Origin: Filosporella fistucella
Taxonomy: Eukaryota; Ascomycota; Leotiomycetes; Helotiales
Direction of reading: 5' to 3'
Assembly: GCA_030077755.1 (NCBI GenBank)
Contig: JAQJZZ010000001.1
Coordinates: 1,860,001 to 1,924,000 of the forward strand
DNA: 64,000 bases
Each line of letters starts with the position of its first letter. Within the stretch, counting starts at the first letter, position 1. Made by a program: the position numbers and the translations under genes. The notes beneath the pieces were generated by a model. That model was not told the origin of the DNA. It was given only the letters and a program-made list of their open reading frames with translations, and did not search any database. Positions 1 to 12,768 of the stretch are shown one piece after another.

Positions 1-140
1 TCATTTCCTCTCCAAATCTCCATTCCGTTTTTATTGCACCTGCCTTTGCTTCAGTCATTCCATTTTCACATCAGACACAGTGGAGGAGCATTTCAGACCA
101 TCAGAACCTCCCTCGCTGGTAGAGAATTCCAAAGCCGAAA

Positions 141-3100
141 ATGGAGCAGATGTGGCCACAGTTTACAAATGTTGCGGAGGATGAGGAGGATGATGTAGAG
201 GCGATAGACGACGACAAAACCCCACCACCAGAGGATCCTCAAGTCACCCTTGAGAGACGACGTGCACAGGCAAGAGCACTTGACGAGCACATGACAGCAT
301 ACGCGAGAAAGCAGACGGATACTCGTTTGGAGCAAAATGAACATTACTTTCCTCTCATGGAGCCAAATGACAAGAGATGGGTAGACAAGAGGGTGGAGTT
401 CAAAATAAGACTGCAAAATGAATCCGTTCTGGCTGTGATGGAAGGAAATTTCACTGAAAATCAAAAGCTGCTACTTCTCCCACCGAAGGAAAACGGATTG
501 GTCCTTTCCATCCAAACGTTGCACACCAAATACTATAACGCAGCAATGGGGCCCGCAGGGAAATTTGTGAATTCACCTAACAATATCGTCACCAAACTTA
601 CGATGGCGTATTTTGGGCTTCCCGTAGAGCCAATCACCTATAACAACATCATGAACGCCTCTCTGGACGAAAATGACGAGAAGGATTTGCTAGAGGATGA
701 ACCACTTATTCAAAGGATCATGTTCGCGGAGAAGCCACTCGAATTTCTGGACAAATACCATGAGAGGAGTTATGGATATCCGTGCATACGCAGTAAGTTG
801 CCTTTCTCAAGATTTTGCCGGCTGCTACTCACCTTTCGTGTCGTAGGACCAAAACCAAAGCCACTGGCTAAACCCTCCATGACTGCTGCACCATTCTCAG
901 GAACCCCAAGCCCAATTGGGCTCTCCCCGATTCAGCCAAAAGGAAATCATGTGGGAATCCGCGGCGGTGCCGGAAGACCTCGGCCGGCTTCTTCTACGTC
1001 CCCACAGCAGCCGACAACATATTACCTTTACAGCCATTATGGAGGCAAGCAGCCAGTCAGCGCCCGTCTTGGGGGTGATTTCTCTGAATTCAAGAGGGTA
1101 ACTCTTCGACTCCTGGGAATCCCGGAGAACAGCACAGCATATAAATTTACTATAAGACAATACAGAAACGACGAGGCCACAAAGCCTCAGGCCCTGAAGG
1201 AGTATAGTCGCAAGTATATATTGGATAATGAGAACTTTGCTTCCAGATATGAGAGCACTCTCAGACATCGAACGGCACATATCACCGCCGATTGGATGCT
1301 GGTCGTAGGGCTCGATGAATTGGACGATAATGAGTACTTGACCTTTGCTCCTCCTTTGAGAGTGAGCTGGGGTAATCCTCCCACCAAGGCATCCCCTTGC
1401 CTGGGAGCATCCTGTCAAGGTACAACGTGCCAGGGAGCTGACGATACAAAACTCATCTACAATGCTCACACTGGCGATGTTGAGGAATTCAATGACTGTC
1501 CTATAGCCTTCATGACCGCGGTGCAGAAAGTTCTTAGATTGAAGGTCGATACTCAGCAGTCATTTGTTTCTCTCGCATTTTATCGCAGACAACCGATCCA
1601 TTCTTCTGCGGCACTAAACGCAGTTTTTGTCGAATCTATTCGGTACGTTATTGATAATGTCAGTCAGAACATGTACAACACCACCGTGAAACGTATGTTC
1701 ACTGCAGAAGGCAAAGAGTTGCAATTGGCAGTATCTAAGTCAGAAGGCAACCTGAGCCAGACCTGGCCTCCTTGGACTGATAAGTCAACTTCGACCTTGT
1801 CCTCACCACACGGCGACCTACCTCCTTCGCCATTGTCTTTCACATCTTCGAAGAGGAAAGCAAAGATATTCAGCGCTAATAGTTGTACCTTTGTCTACCG
1901 CAACTCGACGTTCCACGATGCTGTTCGAGAGCTCTTTCCCGATGAGCTTCTTTCTGAAGATAACGACTTCGAATTCATCGTTGATTTTTTTCCGTCCCAG
2001 CCCGAAAATTTTAGGACGAAACAGAAACCCCAAACCGAAAGATTCAAACCAGCTACGTGGGCGGTGGATTACCAGAGACTCATTGAGCCGCGTCTTTTCG
2101 ACGAGAACTGGGACCTTGTTGTCCGCCTTCCACACCATCAACTGTCAACCCAGTATCCCAAAGGCGATGTATGGTATTCAATGTATGGATATGAGGGACA
2201 GGTGATGTACAGTCCTGACCCCACGCACATAAAAGCTTTTCTTCCGGAAGCTTTGAATTTGTTGGGACTCGACAAGAATGACCTCGAGGAATTCACAATT
2301 CGCATCGATGGCCACTCATTCTCCGCTGTAAATGATGAAGGTGTATGGAGTGACCCATGGCCTCAAATTGCCAGGCTCGCTGCTAAGAATTACCCTGTCT
2401 TTGTGCAGCGAAGCAGCTCTGCTGCCCCAGAGCAATTAGAACCATGCAGTACTGACAAAAGCGTTGCTTTCTTGACTCTGGGCACACGGACAGGGTATTG
2501 GAAGGTTCCGGCTGACGCAAAATTGAATGAGGGCATAAATCAATGCCAGCAAGCCTTCCATCAAGCATTAGCTGTTGTGTCCCCTCTGAAAGAACGCCAA
2601 GGGAGAAGCTTGATCCGTATGTCGAGTTCACATGACGCCTTCACCCAGATAGATGGAATGGTCTGGCAAGATGTCAAGGAGGTCTTGAGCGAGATCCACG
2701 AGGCCGCTGTCTTCGAGCAACCCGCCTGGTCTATTCAACTCAGACCCGCAAATTTCGATGACGAACGCAAGCAATATGTCTCTTTGATCGGATTACATGA
2801 ACCACAGAGCTACAAAGTCGGCGACTATAAGAAGATGCTGGAAGTGATCTCCTCTTTCTCGGACCATTATCAGAAACGGCAAGGCCCATCCCACTTCCGG
2901 ATTTGGAAATCTGCCAAGAGTCGAGAAGATTCCGGTCCATCCACCCTCATAGAGTTCAAGCCTGAGAAATCAGCGATTAACAGACTTAAGAGTCTCATGG
3001 AGAATGGTCTCGAACCAGATACCGATTGCGTGTTCTTTAGGCCAGAGTGGAAATCTTTCAAACTGCAAAGCCTCGACGGTTCGGCACCAACGACTTGGGA

Positions 3101-6100
3101 TCCCAAGCCGGATGCCAGTTTATCGTCTTTTCGGAAGGCTTTGAAGGCTCTTTTCAAGTTGAAGCCAACCGATCCTGTTACACGTTATCAAATATCTACA
3201 CCCAGTACCACTAACGATCCCAAATTTATTATCCGGGAGGACACTACAGAAGAGGAGTGGAGAAAACGTATATTTGATTCGCTTCACTCATCGGAATTGT
3301 TCGTCTCTCATGAATATGATGTGCAATATGGTAAGTTTACACATAACACTGATTGAGACCTAGGCTGATGACTGTCTAGTGGGTCTGCATGCATCTCCCT
3401 TTGGAGCTGTCCGCAGCCTATCAAAAATTGTCAAGTTTGCGTGTTCAACTGCTACCAAACAGCAAACCACTAAACCGCAGCCACAGAAGAACACGACTAA
3501 ATCGAAAAGCGCGCCGTCGTACGTCCCAAACATGCCGATCACGCCGCCTTACACGCCTGGTACCCAGCGAACGACTCCAATACCGACTAGAGTAAACATT
3601 CCAAGAATTATAGCCCCCCGTGCTGGGCCCCAGGAACAGATACCGTTTGATGTTTGGTCAGCCGAGGAAAATAGGCAAAACCAACTTCAACATGACTCCT
3701 ATCGACGACCCCAATCAGTTATCGAACCTGGTCAAGTTCCTGCGGGAGTGAACTTTGGAGAGCCACGAGAATTAGCCTTGACAGTCGGCGATGCGTTTCC
3801 AACAACGTTCGTGCAACGTTACACTCCAACTGATATTGGATATCTTCAAGATCAAAATACAAGACTTCGAAATCAAGCTTTGAACAGAGAAGAGAGCTGC
3901 AGACTGTGTACTAGATCATTCCCTGATTGGAATTCAACCGAGATTGCGGACCACTGGAAGGAGCACAGAGAAGCTTTCGAGGCGATTGGAGCATGTCCGA
4001 TTTGCGACACAGACTGGGTCTTCATGAGTGCATCAGCCAAGAAGTCTCATCTGTATCGACATCAAGATACTTTCGAGGGTGTGAAGATTAGGGAATTTTT
4101 CAAATTGCTCAGTTGTCCTATATGCGACCAAGATCTTCATGCTCTTGCCCCCACGGAAGTTTTATTCCACGTTGGGAATCATTTCCCGGAAACTGTCCGA
4201 TACTGCCATTCTTGCGGCTTAGATTATAAATTGGCATCGAATTATGAGTCACGGCACCACCATGAAATTTGTACCCTGGTCGAGAAGAAGAGATCTATTG
4301 TCGATAAACCTTTGAAATTCTGTGGCAGCTGTGGTCTCGATAGGACGGACGATACCGATGAGACAGAGCACCATTGTATCACGCATGGCTACCACTGTAG
4401 GCAATGTGGGATAAACAGAGAATTGTTCACAAGACAACAAGAAGATGAGCACGGCACAATCTGCAAGCCTCCCAGATTTGCTAATAAAACATTTTGTCAC
4501 AAGTGTGGAAAGAAACTTGCCGATATGGATGGCTTGGCACTTGCCAACCATCATCAAACATGTTTTATGAAGCCCCCTTTCCTAGGTACGCATGAATATA
4601 TATCGTGGTTGGGATCGATGCTGACTTGGGTACAGACATAGAACTCAAGATGAAACAACAGACGAAGCTGCAAGCTGAAAATAACACTAAATCCACAATG
4701 CTTAAACGGCGTGAGAAAAGTCTTGATGAGAGAGAGCAACAACTTGTAGCAAGAGAGCAAAATGCTTACGCTAATAACCAAATGGATATCGATCGCCAGC
4801 CAGCTCATTCCCCGGCAGCGCAGTCGTATGTTTGCAAACTTCAAATAGGCGACGAGTCTTGTGGCAGAGCTGTAGACTTGCGAGCCGCGGCCGTACACAA
4901 TCATGTTGTCAAATTTCATGGGCCTGGGCAACCAAAACCATCATACGTCAGGTGTGGATATTTGAAGAGTGACTGCACAGAATGTCAGATGCTCATCTCC
5001 ACCACTACAACGCTTCAACAGCACATGGCTGCCGAACATTGGGCTGATATCACGCATCAAAGTACTGGTCACCCCTTCAATTGTCCTTTAATGCTTGCTG
5101 ATGGGACTATCTGTGACTCGAGGTTCCCATTGACTCCTGATGCATTAAGGCACCATTATAGTAATCATGCTGCAACTGGCAAATTGACAGACTTCAGCTG
5201 TCCTCTTCCTCGTCCGCATGGATCAGGTCCATGCCGCACAAAGGTTGAGACCACTCTCGCGGGTATCAAAAATCATTTCGAGCACATCCATTCAAGAAAA
5301 ACACCCGCACCCACATCTATAGGTGCAACTTTGGGCATCCAACAATATCGAGACCAATGGAATGAAATTCAGAGCAAGTCAAACCATCTGTTTGAAGATC
5401 AAAAGGCAAAGATGGAACTGAACAGTAAGAGGAAACAATCTCATAGTCCCGGGTACACAGACAACGTCAGGAACTCCGTGAAGGGGGGAACCCCGACTGC
5501 TTCAAGCAAGCCCCCTTCCCCTCGCAAATTTTCGTCGCCACATAAATCTCCAAGCAAGAAGTATTCAACCCGCCCGACTAAGAATGATGGCATGATTCCT
5601 GATTGGTGCACACTATCTATACGCCTATGGGAGTTTGCTGATCCTACCTTGTTGGGCAAAAGTTTTGACGATTTCCAAAGTAGAGTGAAGGGGGAGGATA
5701 ATTTGTTGTACAACGATCTGGCAGTAAGTTTTTAATCAGGACACTTGTACCGAGATACTAATGCCAACGCCCCTATAGAACATTCGTAAGGCCTTGCGAG
5801 CTATACAAGACATCGCAGGGACAGAAGGCGTCGAACCCGAAGTATCTGGTCCACATGGACAGGTGAACCAGGGTCTTTCGGATTGGATTTTTGACTATGG
5901 GCGAATCCAAACATTCGTCTCTTGTCTCAATGGTATTAGGAGCCACCTTTCTCCTCAAGTTAAAACAGATGTCACGGTCACGTCTGCTTGTGGATTGAAG
6001 TCTGAGGAGCTGCAGGTAAATCTCTAGATTCCAGACTTTGCAATTACCCATTTGCCTGTCAAGTAAGAACATGAACTAACATCTCTCCCAGTCGATCCAT

Positions 6101-6835
6101 GATCAATTGGCGATTATATCAAGAATTGTAGTCAGGCCTCCAGGCAGTCCTCAGAGAAGTGGTGTCAAGAGCAGAGTCAACCCAGGAGATCCAGCTAACC
6201 CTGATGATCCAGATAACAGTAGTGATGACGATCAGGATGGAGACAACAATAGAGGTGGAGGTGGCCCCTCAAGACCACCTAATGACGGCAATGGACCGGG
6301 TTTCCCGCGACAGTCTAACAACGGAGGTAGCAATGATCAAGAAAATGGCGGAGGCAACGGCCCTCCAACACCAGGAAGCACAAACCCTCAAAACCGAACC
6401 GGGAAAACCGGTTTCCTTCCCTCTCCTACTCGCACCTCCTTCGCAAGCCGCTACTCCCCTTCTAAACGCGCCGTCTCGATGGCCGCGACTCCCTCCCGCC
6501 GCGAACGAGCAGCCAAACCCTCCCCTAAAACCGGCAAACGCAAAAAGGCCGGCGAAGAGCTCATAGGCCTCGGCACACCTGCGTTGAACCAGCCTCGAAG
6601 TAAGAAAATGCGTGTCGCGAGCGCTACGACGGTAGAAAGTGATGACGGAATAGAGTTTTTGGGACGACGAACGAGGGCTACGAGTGGTACGCCGGCGCCG
6701 AGCACGAGGAGAGTTGGGAGATCCAGGAAGGAGGTTGTTGAGGAAGAGAAGGTTGAGGAGGTTGTTGGGGAAGAGGAGGCTGTAGGGGTTAGTCCTGCGA
6801 AAAGGGGACGAAGAAGTCCGGCTAAGAAGAGATGA
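141..6835 (+). CDS. Giant protein with repeated beta-grasp-like modules, tandem zinc fingers and basic tail (unknown family)
   Basis: I do not recognise the family. Exons join in frame as 141-3330, 3380-4585, 4636-5723 (or from 4642), 5779-6015 and 6092-6835, giving about 2,150 residues. A further 54-nt GTAAGT...TAG segment at 793-846 is probably an in-frame intron. Exon 1 has an acidic N-terminus, then about seven degenerate units of 85-100 residues (near residues 292, 434, 581, 676, 773, 878 and 988). Each has a strand pair, a helix of the FxxALxxLFxL type, a xFxI strand and a closing hydrophobic strand, as in ubiquitin-like or PB1 folds (inference). Exon 2 carries seven Cx2C knuckles followed by His pairs (CRLC, CPIC, CPIC, CHSC, CGSC, CRQC, CHKC). 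Exon 3 starts with a charged coiled coil and adds about four more C2H2-like fingers. The end is Gly/Asn/Pro-rich, then Lys/Arg-rich (SPAKKR), suggesting nuclear or nucleic-acid contact. A signalling or chromatin scaffold is possible, but no function is assigned. Confidence 0.8.
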
Positions 6836-7158
6836 GGGATTGTGGTTGTTTTGAGGTAGAGTGATATGGAGCGGAATGGGAATGGTGTTTTGAATTCAGG
6901 CTTCTATTGCTGTCTTATCATTTCTTTCTTTGGTCTCTTTCTATCCTTATTTTGAGATTGGGGTTTTGTTTCGATTGGTGGCGATGAGGAAGCTTCGAGG
7001 AAGCGGATGATTTGGATTGGAGCACTCGTTGGTAATTTTTCAGTAGTGAATTATTGTTCGCATTATCTCCTATCCATACTCGTGTACAGTGACGGCGCTA
7101 TTAAACCGATATGGCAACAGGGTCAAGGGTCCGGAAAGTATAGAAGACAACAGCCAAT
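6836..7158. other. Intergenic, convergent 3' ends
   Basis: This 323-bp spacer lies between the stop codon of the large gene and the 3' end of the Zn2Cys6 gene on the other strand. It is T/G-rich and should hold both transcription ends. I see no gene or repeat. Confidence 0.5.
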
Positions 7159-9284
7159 TCATCCCAACTCCTGAACCCTTCCCTCACCACCACCACCTGT
7201 TCCACCTTTCATGACCTCCTCCCCAACCCTCAATCCTCTGAACAATCTCGTTGCCTGGATCAGCAGCAGTTCCTTCAATAAATCCCTACACCAATCTAAT
7301 CTCTCTCCACAACTAGGCTGTCCCTCAAACCACTGCATCGCGACGGTCAGCGGCATAATCGCGGGCCCGACTCCAAACACACCATTATCTTGGTGGAGAC
7401 AGTATTCCATCGATGCTGCAATGGAAGTCGCGTGATCAAAATCTTGGATTGTGGTTGATGGGACGGAGTATGTGGATTTGAGTGTCTTCAGGGATGGCGT
7501 TTCCGGGAGAGAGCAGGCTGAAGATGGGGTTGAAGAAAACGAAGAGTTGGTAGAAGTGAGTTGGTGTGAAGGCGGGTTGGTAGATGGTGGTGGGTTCGGT
7601 GAAGATGTGTGCAAGCTCTCCAAAGTCGACATAAGCCCATCATTGTTCTGTTTCAGGGCACCATTTAACAATGAACTTGACGACCAATATAAAAACCAGG
7701 TTTCTGCGCTGTCATAGTCCTCGAAGTTGAGGGGTATATAGAAGTTGGCCCTTGTGATAGGGAGGGAGTTTGTGGGGCGGTCAGTATAGAGAGGTGCGGG
7801 AGTGTCGGTTTGGTTGCACCATGTCTTGAAGCGTGAGTAGAGAGAGATCATAGTAGACTGGAGAGAGATTCGGATTTCGAGGCTTTCATCTGAAGGAGGT
7901 GAGGTATTGAGGGTGTCGGCAGATTCGAGGCTTTTTCGTGTTAGTCTGGATTTCGGATATCCGGGGCAAAGTACACGAAGGGTGGTTGATGGAAAACAGA
8001 GCATACCAGTCGCAAACCTCAGCTACAATGTCAGTGAGATAATGATAGCTGCCTTTGTTCGTATGTTTCCATGGGGTACTTATCTAGTCTGGATGACTGA
8101 AGAAAGTGATTTTCGTAGTTGAAGAGCCTGACAGATCTTGACAGCATTAGTAAGTATGCCTCTCATACTAATCATCATTGATCTATCTCTTAGAGATCTA
8201 GGCGAGCGAGAAATTGCTTACAGTGTGTACACGACAGATGACAAATATGTGGTGCATCGATTCTTCAGCCATGGCTTCAGGTCCCATTATACAGACAATG
8301 TTAACGAATGCTGAAGAGTGAGATTCCCCAGTGCAACCTGTCGCATCTTCGATAGCCTGAAATTTCAGCTGAATATTTCATGTCGATCTCATTTCGAAAG
8401 ACTCACTGCATAGATACCCATGGCCCCAATGGCAATCACCGTCTCCGGCGAAAACGTTGCGCGCCCAGTGGTCAAAGAACGACGTATGGACACCAGTCCG
8501 TTCTGATACATCTCTAGCCCTTTCTTCCGCATAGAAGTATCACCATTCATCTGGTAACATCTGGTGTACGAAAGGGCTGCCAAAACGCTCGATAAAGGAC
8601 TCCATCCGCCAGCATACTCTCCCAGCGTTGCGAACATGTGATATCGAGCTGGATAAAGTGGATTGTGAAGATTTATTTCTGGGATATAGTATTTGACTGC
8701 CATGGAGAGAACAAAATTTCGATTGACGGCATCTCCCGACACGATCCTTGGTACTATACCCATAAACTATTGACCCTCAGCACTCATAAATCCCACGCTG
8801 GCTGGTCACTCGACTTGATGCCTTCCGACAAATGACAGCGGCCAAGACCCAGCTGAACAACGAAGAGACAGGAAACAACTACCTTCTCAACTCCAGATTT
8901 TAGCACAGCTGTTTCCTTGCTGACCGGCAATTTAAGACTCTTGTGTGATGGTGATTGTCTCTAAAACTGGTCTCGATTTGCTCGCTGCAGCACCTCCTCC
9001 GTTTTGTCATGGAACCAGATTTGGACTTGGTCTCGATACTGGCAATTGAGATCTCTCTTCTGACACTTCTTGGCAATGAGGTTTGCCCTCGTCACACTAC
9101 GTAGGTAAGTAGCTGCCATAAGTATTGGAATAGACGAGCAAGCCTTTATTTTCCGTTTCCGACATGGCTCGCATCCTGTGCTTGGCCTCCCGTTGACTCG
9201 ATGGCTCTTCCGTGATACTGTGTTCTGCTTGGGGGCTAGAGACTCTGTGATCTTAATAGCCATGCCCATGGAAGACTGCTTCAT
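7159..9284 (-). pseudogene. Zn(II)2Cys6 fungal transcription factor, probably inactivated
   Basis: The N-terminus encodes a fungal binuclear zinc cluster: GCEPCRKRKIK, then after a presumptive 47-nt intron (9097-9143) a CDEGKPHC segment, then KKCQKRDLNCQY. The six-cysteine spacing (x2, x6, x6, x2, x6) is exact for the family. However, a single extra C at 9072-9073 shifts the frame between the fourth and fifth cysteines, and the intron begins GC rather than GT. An in-frame TAG at 8767-8769 interrupts the regulatory domain just before MGIVPRI. Downstream coding pieces (8763 to about 8407, about 8361-8220, and 8004-7159) look like the fungal-specific regulatory region (Fungal_trans_2-like), with normal introns such as GTGAGT near 8407 and GTAAGC near 8220. 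An intact gene would be a nuclear regulator with unknown target. Sequencing error or an unusual splice pattern is the alternative to a pseudogene. Confidence 0.65.
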
Positions 9285-9975
9285 GCCTGTTTAGACTCAG
9301 ATGGCAGCTTTCATACACAATGTCTATCCTCCGGCCTAACGGCTCCGGTGTCCAAATCAGATTGAAAGGTCAAGGAAGGCGTCGCCAACGACATGACACC
9401 TGCTTACAGCGGGCCGCCAACTCTTTAAAAAGCAATTAAAACCACTCCACAGGGCCGAAGGGCCAAACGCTCCAAAGCGGGTCTAGAGATACTGGTACCT
9501 TGCACCAAAACCGTCAATCAGTTATACAGTAGGGAAATTAGAATAATGAATTGGTTTGTTTCGTAGAGGAATATCTGTGATCAACAACACTAGCTGTTGT
9601 ACGTAGAACTAGAACACTACGGAACGAAACCGTGGTGCACTCGCCAGTATTCGACAGCTGATTTGCTAAATCAAGTGCCGAAAGCAATTTCTTGCCGATG
9701 CAATTAGCAAACGCCAGATTGAAATGAGAAGCTCTGTTAGTATGACTGAAGCGTAACTGCCACGGCCGAAATCCGAAAGTATTCCGTCTGTCAAAAATGC
9801 TCATGTTAATGGAGTGAAGTTGCATTGAGGTGTTGTGAGGCTGAGCTCAGCCAATTTTGTTTGCGATGCGGCCGCAAAAATAAAACTTCCGGAACTCAAC
9901 ATCCCGACTAATTTTTGAACAATTAACACCACATGCCAAATTGATAATGCAGAGCTGTTGACATAACCCGACATC
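9285..9975. other. Divergent intergenic region upstream of JIP5
   Basis: This 691-bp region separates the 5' ends of the broken Zn2Cys6 gene (minus) and JIP5 (plus), so it should hold both promoters. Short reading frames here resemble nothing known. I see no clear TATA box or repeat. Confidence 0.5.
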
Positions 9976-11304
9976 ATGTTCGAGAATCTCTGCACCTTGC
10001 CTCTCTCTTCAGAGCTCTTCACTCAAGCTCTGCATCCCACTGAGCCAATTCTTGCTGTAGGGTTGTCTGGCGGTCACGTACAATCTTTTCGGCTGCCGAG
10101 TTCAGCTTCAAGCTCCAGCGATGATGATGAGGTAGACGGGGACACGAGTGTTTTATCTACGGGAACCAGTACAATTGATACCGAATGGAGAACGCGCAGA
10201 CACAAGGGAAGCTGTCGGACACTTGCATACAGTCTTGACGGAGAAGGTAATGCTCAATTGATTTCTACCCCTCACTCGCTGCTTCGATTTCTTACTAACT
10301 TCACTTCTCAATCAGTTCTATACTCAGCTGGTACAGACGGCCTCCTGAAAGCAGCTTCTTCGTCCACCGGCCAGGTTATATCCAAGATATACGTTCCAGC
10401 CTCCACAACCTCCTCCATCGATCCACCGACCCTCGTTCATGCTCTGACACCCCAAACCTTACTCCTAGCCACCGATTCTGCTGCCCTCCATCTCTTCGAC
10501 CTGCGATCTCCTTCTACTCTGCAATCTAAACCCGCCCAAACCCATCGACCTCACGACGACTACATCTCTTCTTTGACGCCTCTTCCTGCAAGCGCGACAA
10601 GTACAAGCGGATATAGCAAACAATGGGTTACTACCGGTGGAACTACACTAGCTGTTACTGATTTGCGACGGGGTGTGCTAGTCAAGAGTGAGGATCAGGA
10701 AGAGGAACTCCTTAGCAGTGTGTTCGTTGGAGGTCTACCATCTCGACCGGGTCGCAGCAAAGGAGAAAAAGTGCTGGTTGGTAGCTCTAACGGAGTTCTG
10801 ACACTCTGGGAACGAGGAGTCTGGGATGATCAGGATGAGCGGATTATTGTTGATGGTGGAAGGGGTGGAGGAGATAGTCTGGACGTGATTGCTGTCATGC
10901 CGGAGAATGTAGGGGATGGAGGGAAGAATGTGGCGGTCGGTGTTGGAGACGGCACGGTCAGGATTGTGAAATTGGGCCCAAATAAAGTTACCTTTGTATT
11001 GCGACATGATGAGGTGGAGGGTGTCGTTGGTCTGGGATTTGATGTAGGAGGACGATTGATCAGCGGTGGCGGATCAATTGTCAAGGTCTGGGAGGAGAAA
11101 TTAAATTTGGGCGACGACGATGAGGATTCTGATGAAGAGGCAGCGGGGAAAAAGAGAACAGCTGATAGTGATAGTGATGACAGTGATGCCGACGAGGAGA
11201 GCAGTGACGACGAGAAGAGGGGCCGACAACAACGAAAGAAGCGGAGGAAAGCCAAAGGAAAGAATGCTGGAAATGGTATTCTTGGTTTCAAGGGCTTGGA
11301 ATGA
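9976..11304 (+). CDS. JIP5: WD repeat-containing protein Jip5
   Basis: This is a WD40 protein of the Jip5 family, a nucleolar protein linked to ribosome biogenesis in yeast. The start [21 protein letters not shown] and the repeats [33 protein letters not shown] and LHLFDLRSP fit the family. The C-terminus is an acidic Asp/Ser/Glu stretch followed by a basic block ([10 protein letters not shown]) and ends in GILGFKGLE, as usual for Jip5. A 69-nt intron at 10247-10315 (GTAATG, branch TTACTAAC, acceptor TCAG) is a multiple of three and leaves the frame open. Removing it restores the repeat [14 protein letters not shown] and gives about 419 residues, a normal length. The start follows stop-rich sequence and matches homologues. 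Confidence 0.92.
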   Translation: MFENLCTLPLSSELFTQALHPTEPILAVGLSGGHVQSFRLPSSASSSSDDDEVDGDTSVLSTGTSTIDTEWRTRRHKGSCRTLAYSLDGEGNAQLISTPHSLLRFLTNFTSQSVLYSAGTDGLLKAASSSTGQVISKIYVPASTTSSIDPPTLVHALTPQTLLLATDSAALHLFDLRSPSTLQSKPAQTHRPHDDYISSLTPLPASATSTSGYSKQWVTTGGTTLAVTDLRRGVLVKSEDQEEELLSSVFVGGLPSRPGRSKGEKVLVGSSNGVLTLWERGVWDDQDERIIVDGGRGGGDSLDVIAVMPENVGDGGKNVAVGVGDGTVRIVKLGPNKVTFVLRHDEVEGVVGLGFDVGGRLISGGGSIVKVWEEKLNLGDDDEDSDEEAAGKKRTADSDSDDSDADEESSDDEKRGRQQRKKRRKAKGKNAGNGILGFKGLE

Positions 11305-11878
11305 TACCCGAAGATTGAATATGACCATTCTTCATGCTTCAAGGACTGTGTATCAAGGCGCCGAAAATGTACATAGGCAATGATATTCAGGTCAAATTCT
11401 TACTGGTTCTCCACCAGCCTTGCTCTGCAGGCGTAGTCATGTCGTATCATTATATGGCCATCAGCTTTGCCATCGTAAAGGTCGTTTGAATTTTCTCGTC
11501 GGCATTTCGTTGCAACCCCGCTAGCGCTACATAGCTTGCGGCCATTTTTTCGCATCTTCAGTTCTTGCTTGCAAATATTTGGAATCATACCTCTGACTTC
11601 AATTCATGCTACTCAGGTACACAAGACACAACGGCTCGTTCCCGAGTCCGGATCTGTGCTGCTTGCTTCGGTCAAATAATCTCATTCCTAATATCGGGGT
11701 CATTTCTCCATACATCATGGAATATCTCGAGGGAGACCCAAGACTGAGTATCATTTTTGTGTTGATGCTGAACACTAGGCGGTCATCTTTATTGCCTTGT
11801 CGGCAACATCTTTCGCAGCACGAATCGTTTCCTTGCTGCATCCGTTGGGCATCTATCTCCGTTTTCCTAATGTCTGTG
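11305..11878. other. Intergenic, convergent 3' ends
   Basis: This 574-bp stretch lies between the 3' ends of JIP5 (plus) and a 2EXR gene (minus). Overlapping small reading frames on both strands lack recognisable domains or codon signal. I see nothing else in it. Confidence 0.45.
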
Positions 11879-12768
11879 CTAACCCATGACAACATAAGGA
11901 GACAGTGCCTCCGCCCCTCGTACCAACCTCTCCTCTAGTGATTTCTTTCGCGATATGTCTTCTGGCCCTCCCCTTTCATGTTTTGTTCTTGGGCAGAACA
12001 TCGGTATACCAACAGCACGATATCTTCTGCCATCGAAACCATGCCTCACGACTGCAACGAAGTTTACACTGCTCAGTTCCTTCAACCCACTCCGCATCGC
12101 AAAGTCCATCATGTCCTTATAGGGTCTGTCCCTTCTTCTCCCAGCGCTCGCTGGCATATGCCAAGATACCGCAATGCACTTGATTTTAGGCATAAGGTTG
12201 GCAAACTCTGCACCCATCACACCTTTGTTGAGGTTGTACGTGCCGTGACGTTCATATCTGATGTAGAGCATATCCATTTCAGGGTGAAAGACAAATTTGC
12301 AAGGTCCATTCTCGTGGGGAGTTGGTGCTGTTTCATACTTAGGGAAAGTGTAAGGGATAGTGAACTCAATATATCCATGGCGGGTCATCGCATCGTGCCG
12401 AAGCTTTCGGTTTATTTGAGTGATGAGGGGTCGCTCGTTATCATCCACAATTTGGCCTTTGCGGTTCCTGTTTCTCAAAGTGACAACGCGAGGGTTCGAG
12501 TTCACGTAGAAATTCCAGACCATGTCTTGCAGCTCAACAGGAAGTTTGAGGAAACAAGTGAACTCGTTCAGAGGGTCTTTCTCTTGCAGTTTCTAAGCCA
12601 GCCGTTAGCAAAATTACCACAAACGAATGATGTTCTTACCTTCTCGTTGCATATCGGTTGGTGTCCCTTTAATGCGAGCTCGTAATGGTGCTGCTCAAAT
12701 GAGGAGAGCGTGACATACTTGATTTCAGGCGGTTTACGTTTAACCGTCACGTTTGTCATGGAAGCCAT
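11879..12768 (-). CDS. 2EXR domain protein
   Basis: Two exons, 12768-12640 and 12592-11879, are joined by a 47-nt intron (GTAAGA...CTTAG) in phase 0, giving about 280 residues. Spliced, residues 52-72 contain FLKLPVELQDMVWNFYV, the F-x-x-LPxELxxMIWxxY opening of the 2EXR domain (named for two EXR motifs, F-box-like at its start). FVFHPEMDMLYI follows at about residue 125; it corresponds to the x-F-x-x-xxDxxY strand of the domain. The first 43 residues match nothing known. 2EXR proteins are very numerous in Leotiomycetes and their function is unknown. The plus-strand gene at 17017 shares FHPE(M/I)D and LKE motifs, so the two look like distant paralogues arranged head to head. Confidence 0.85.
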
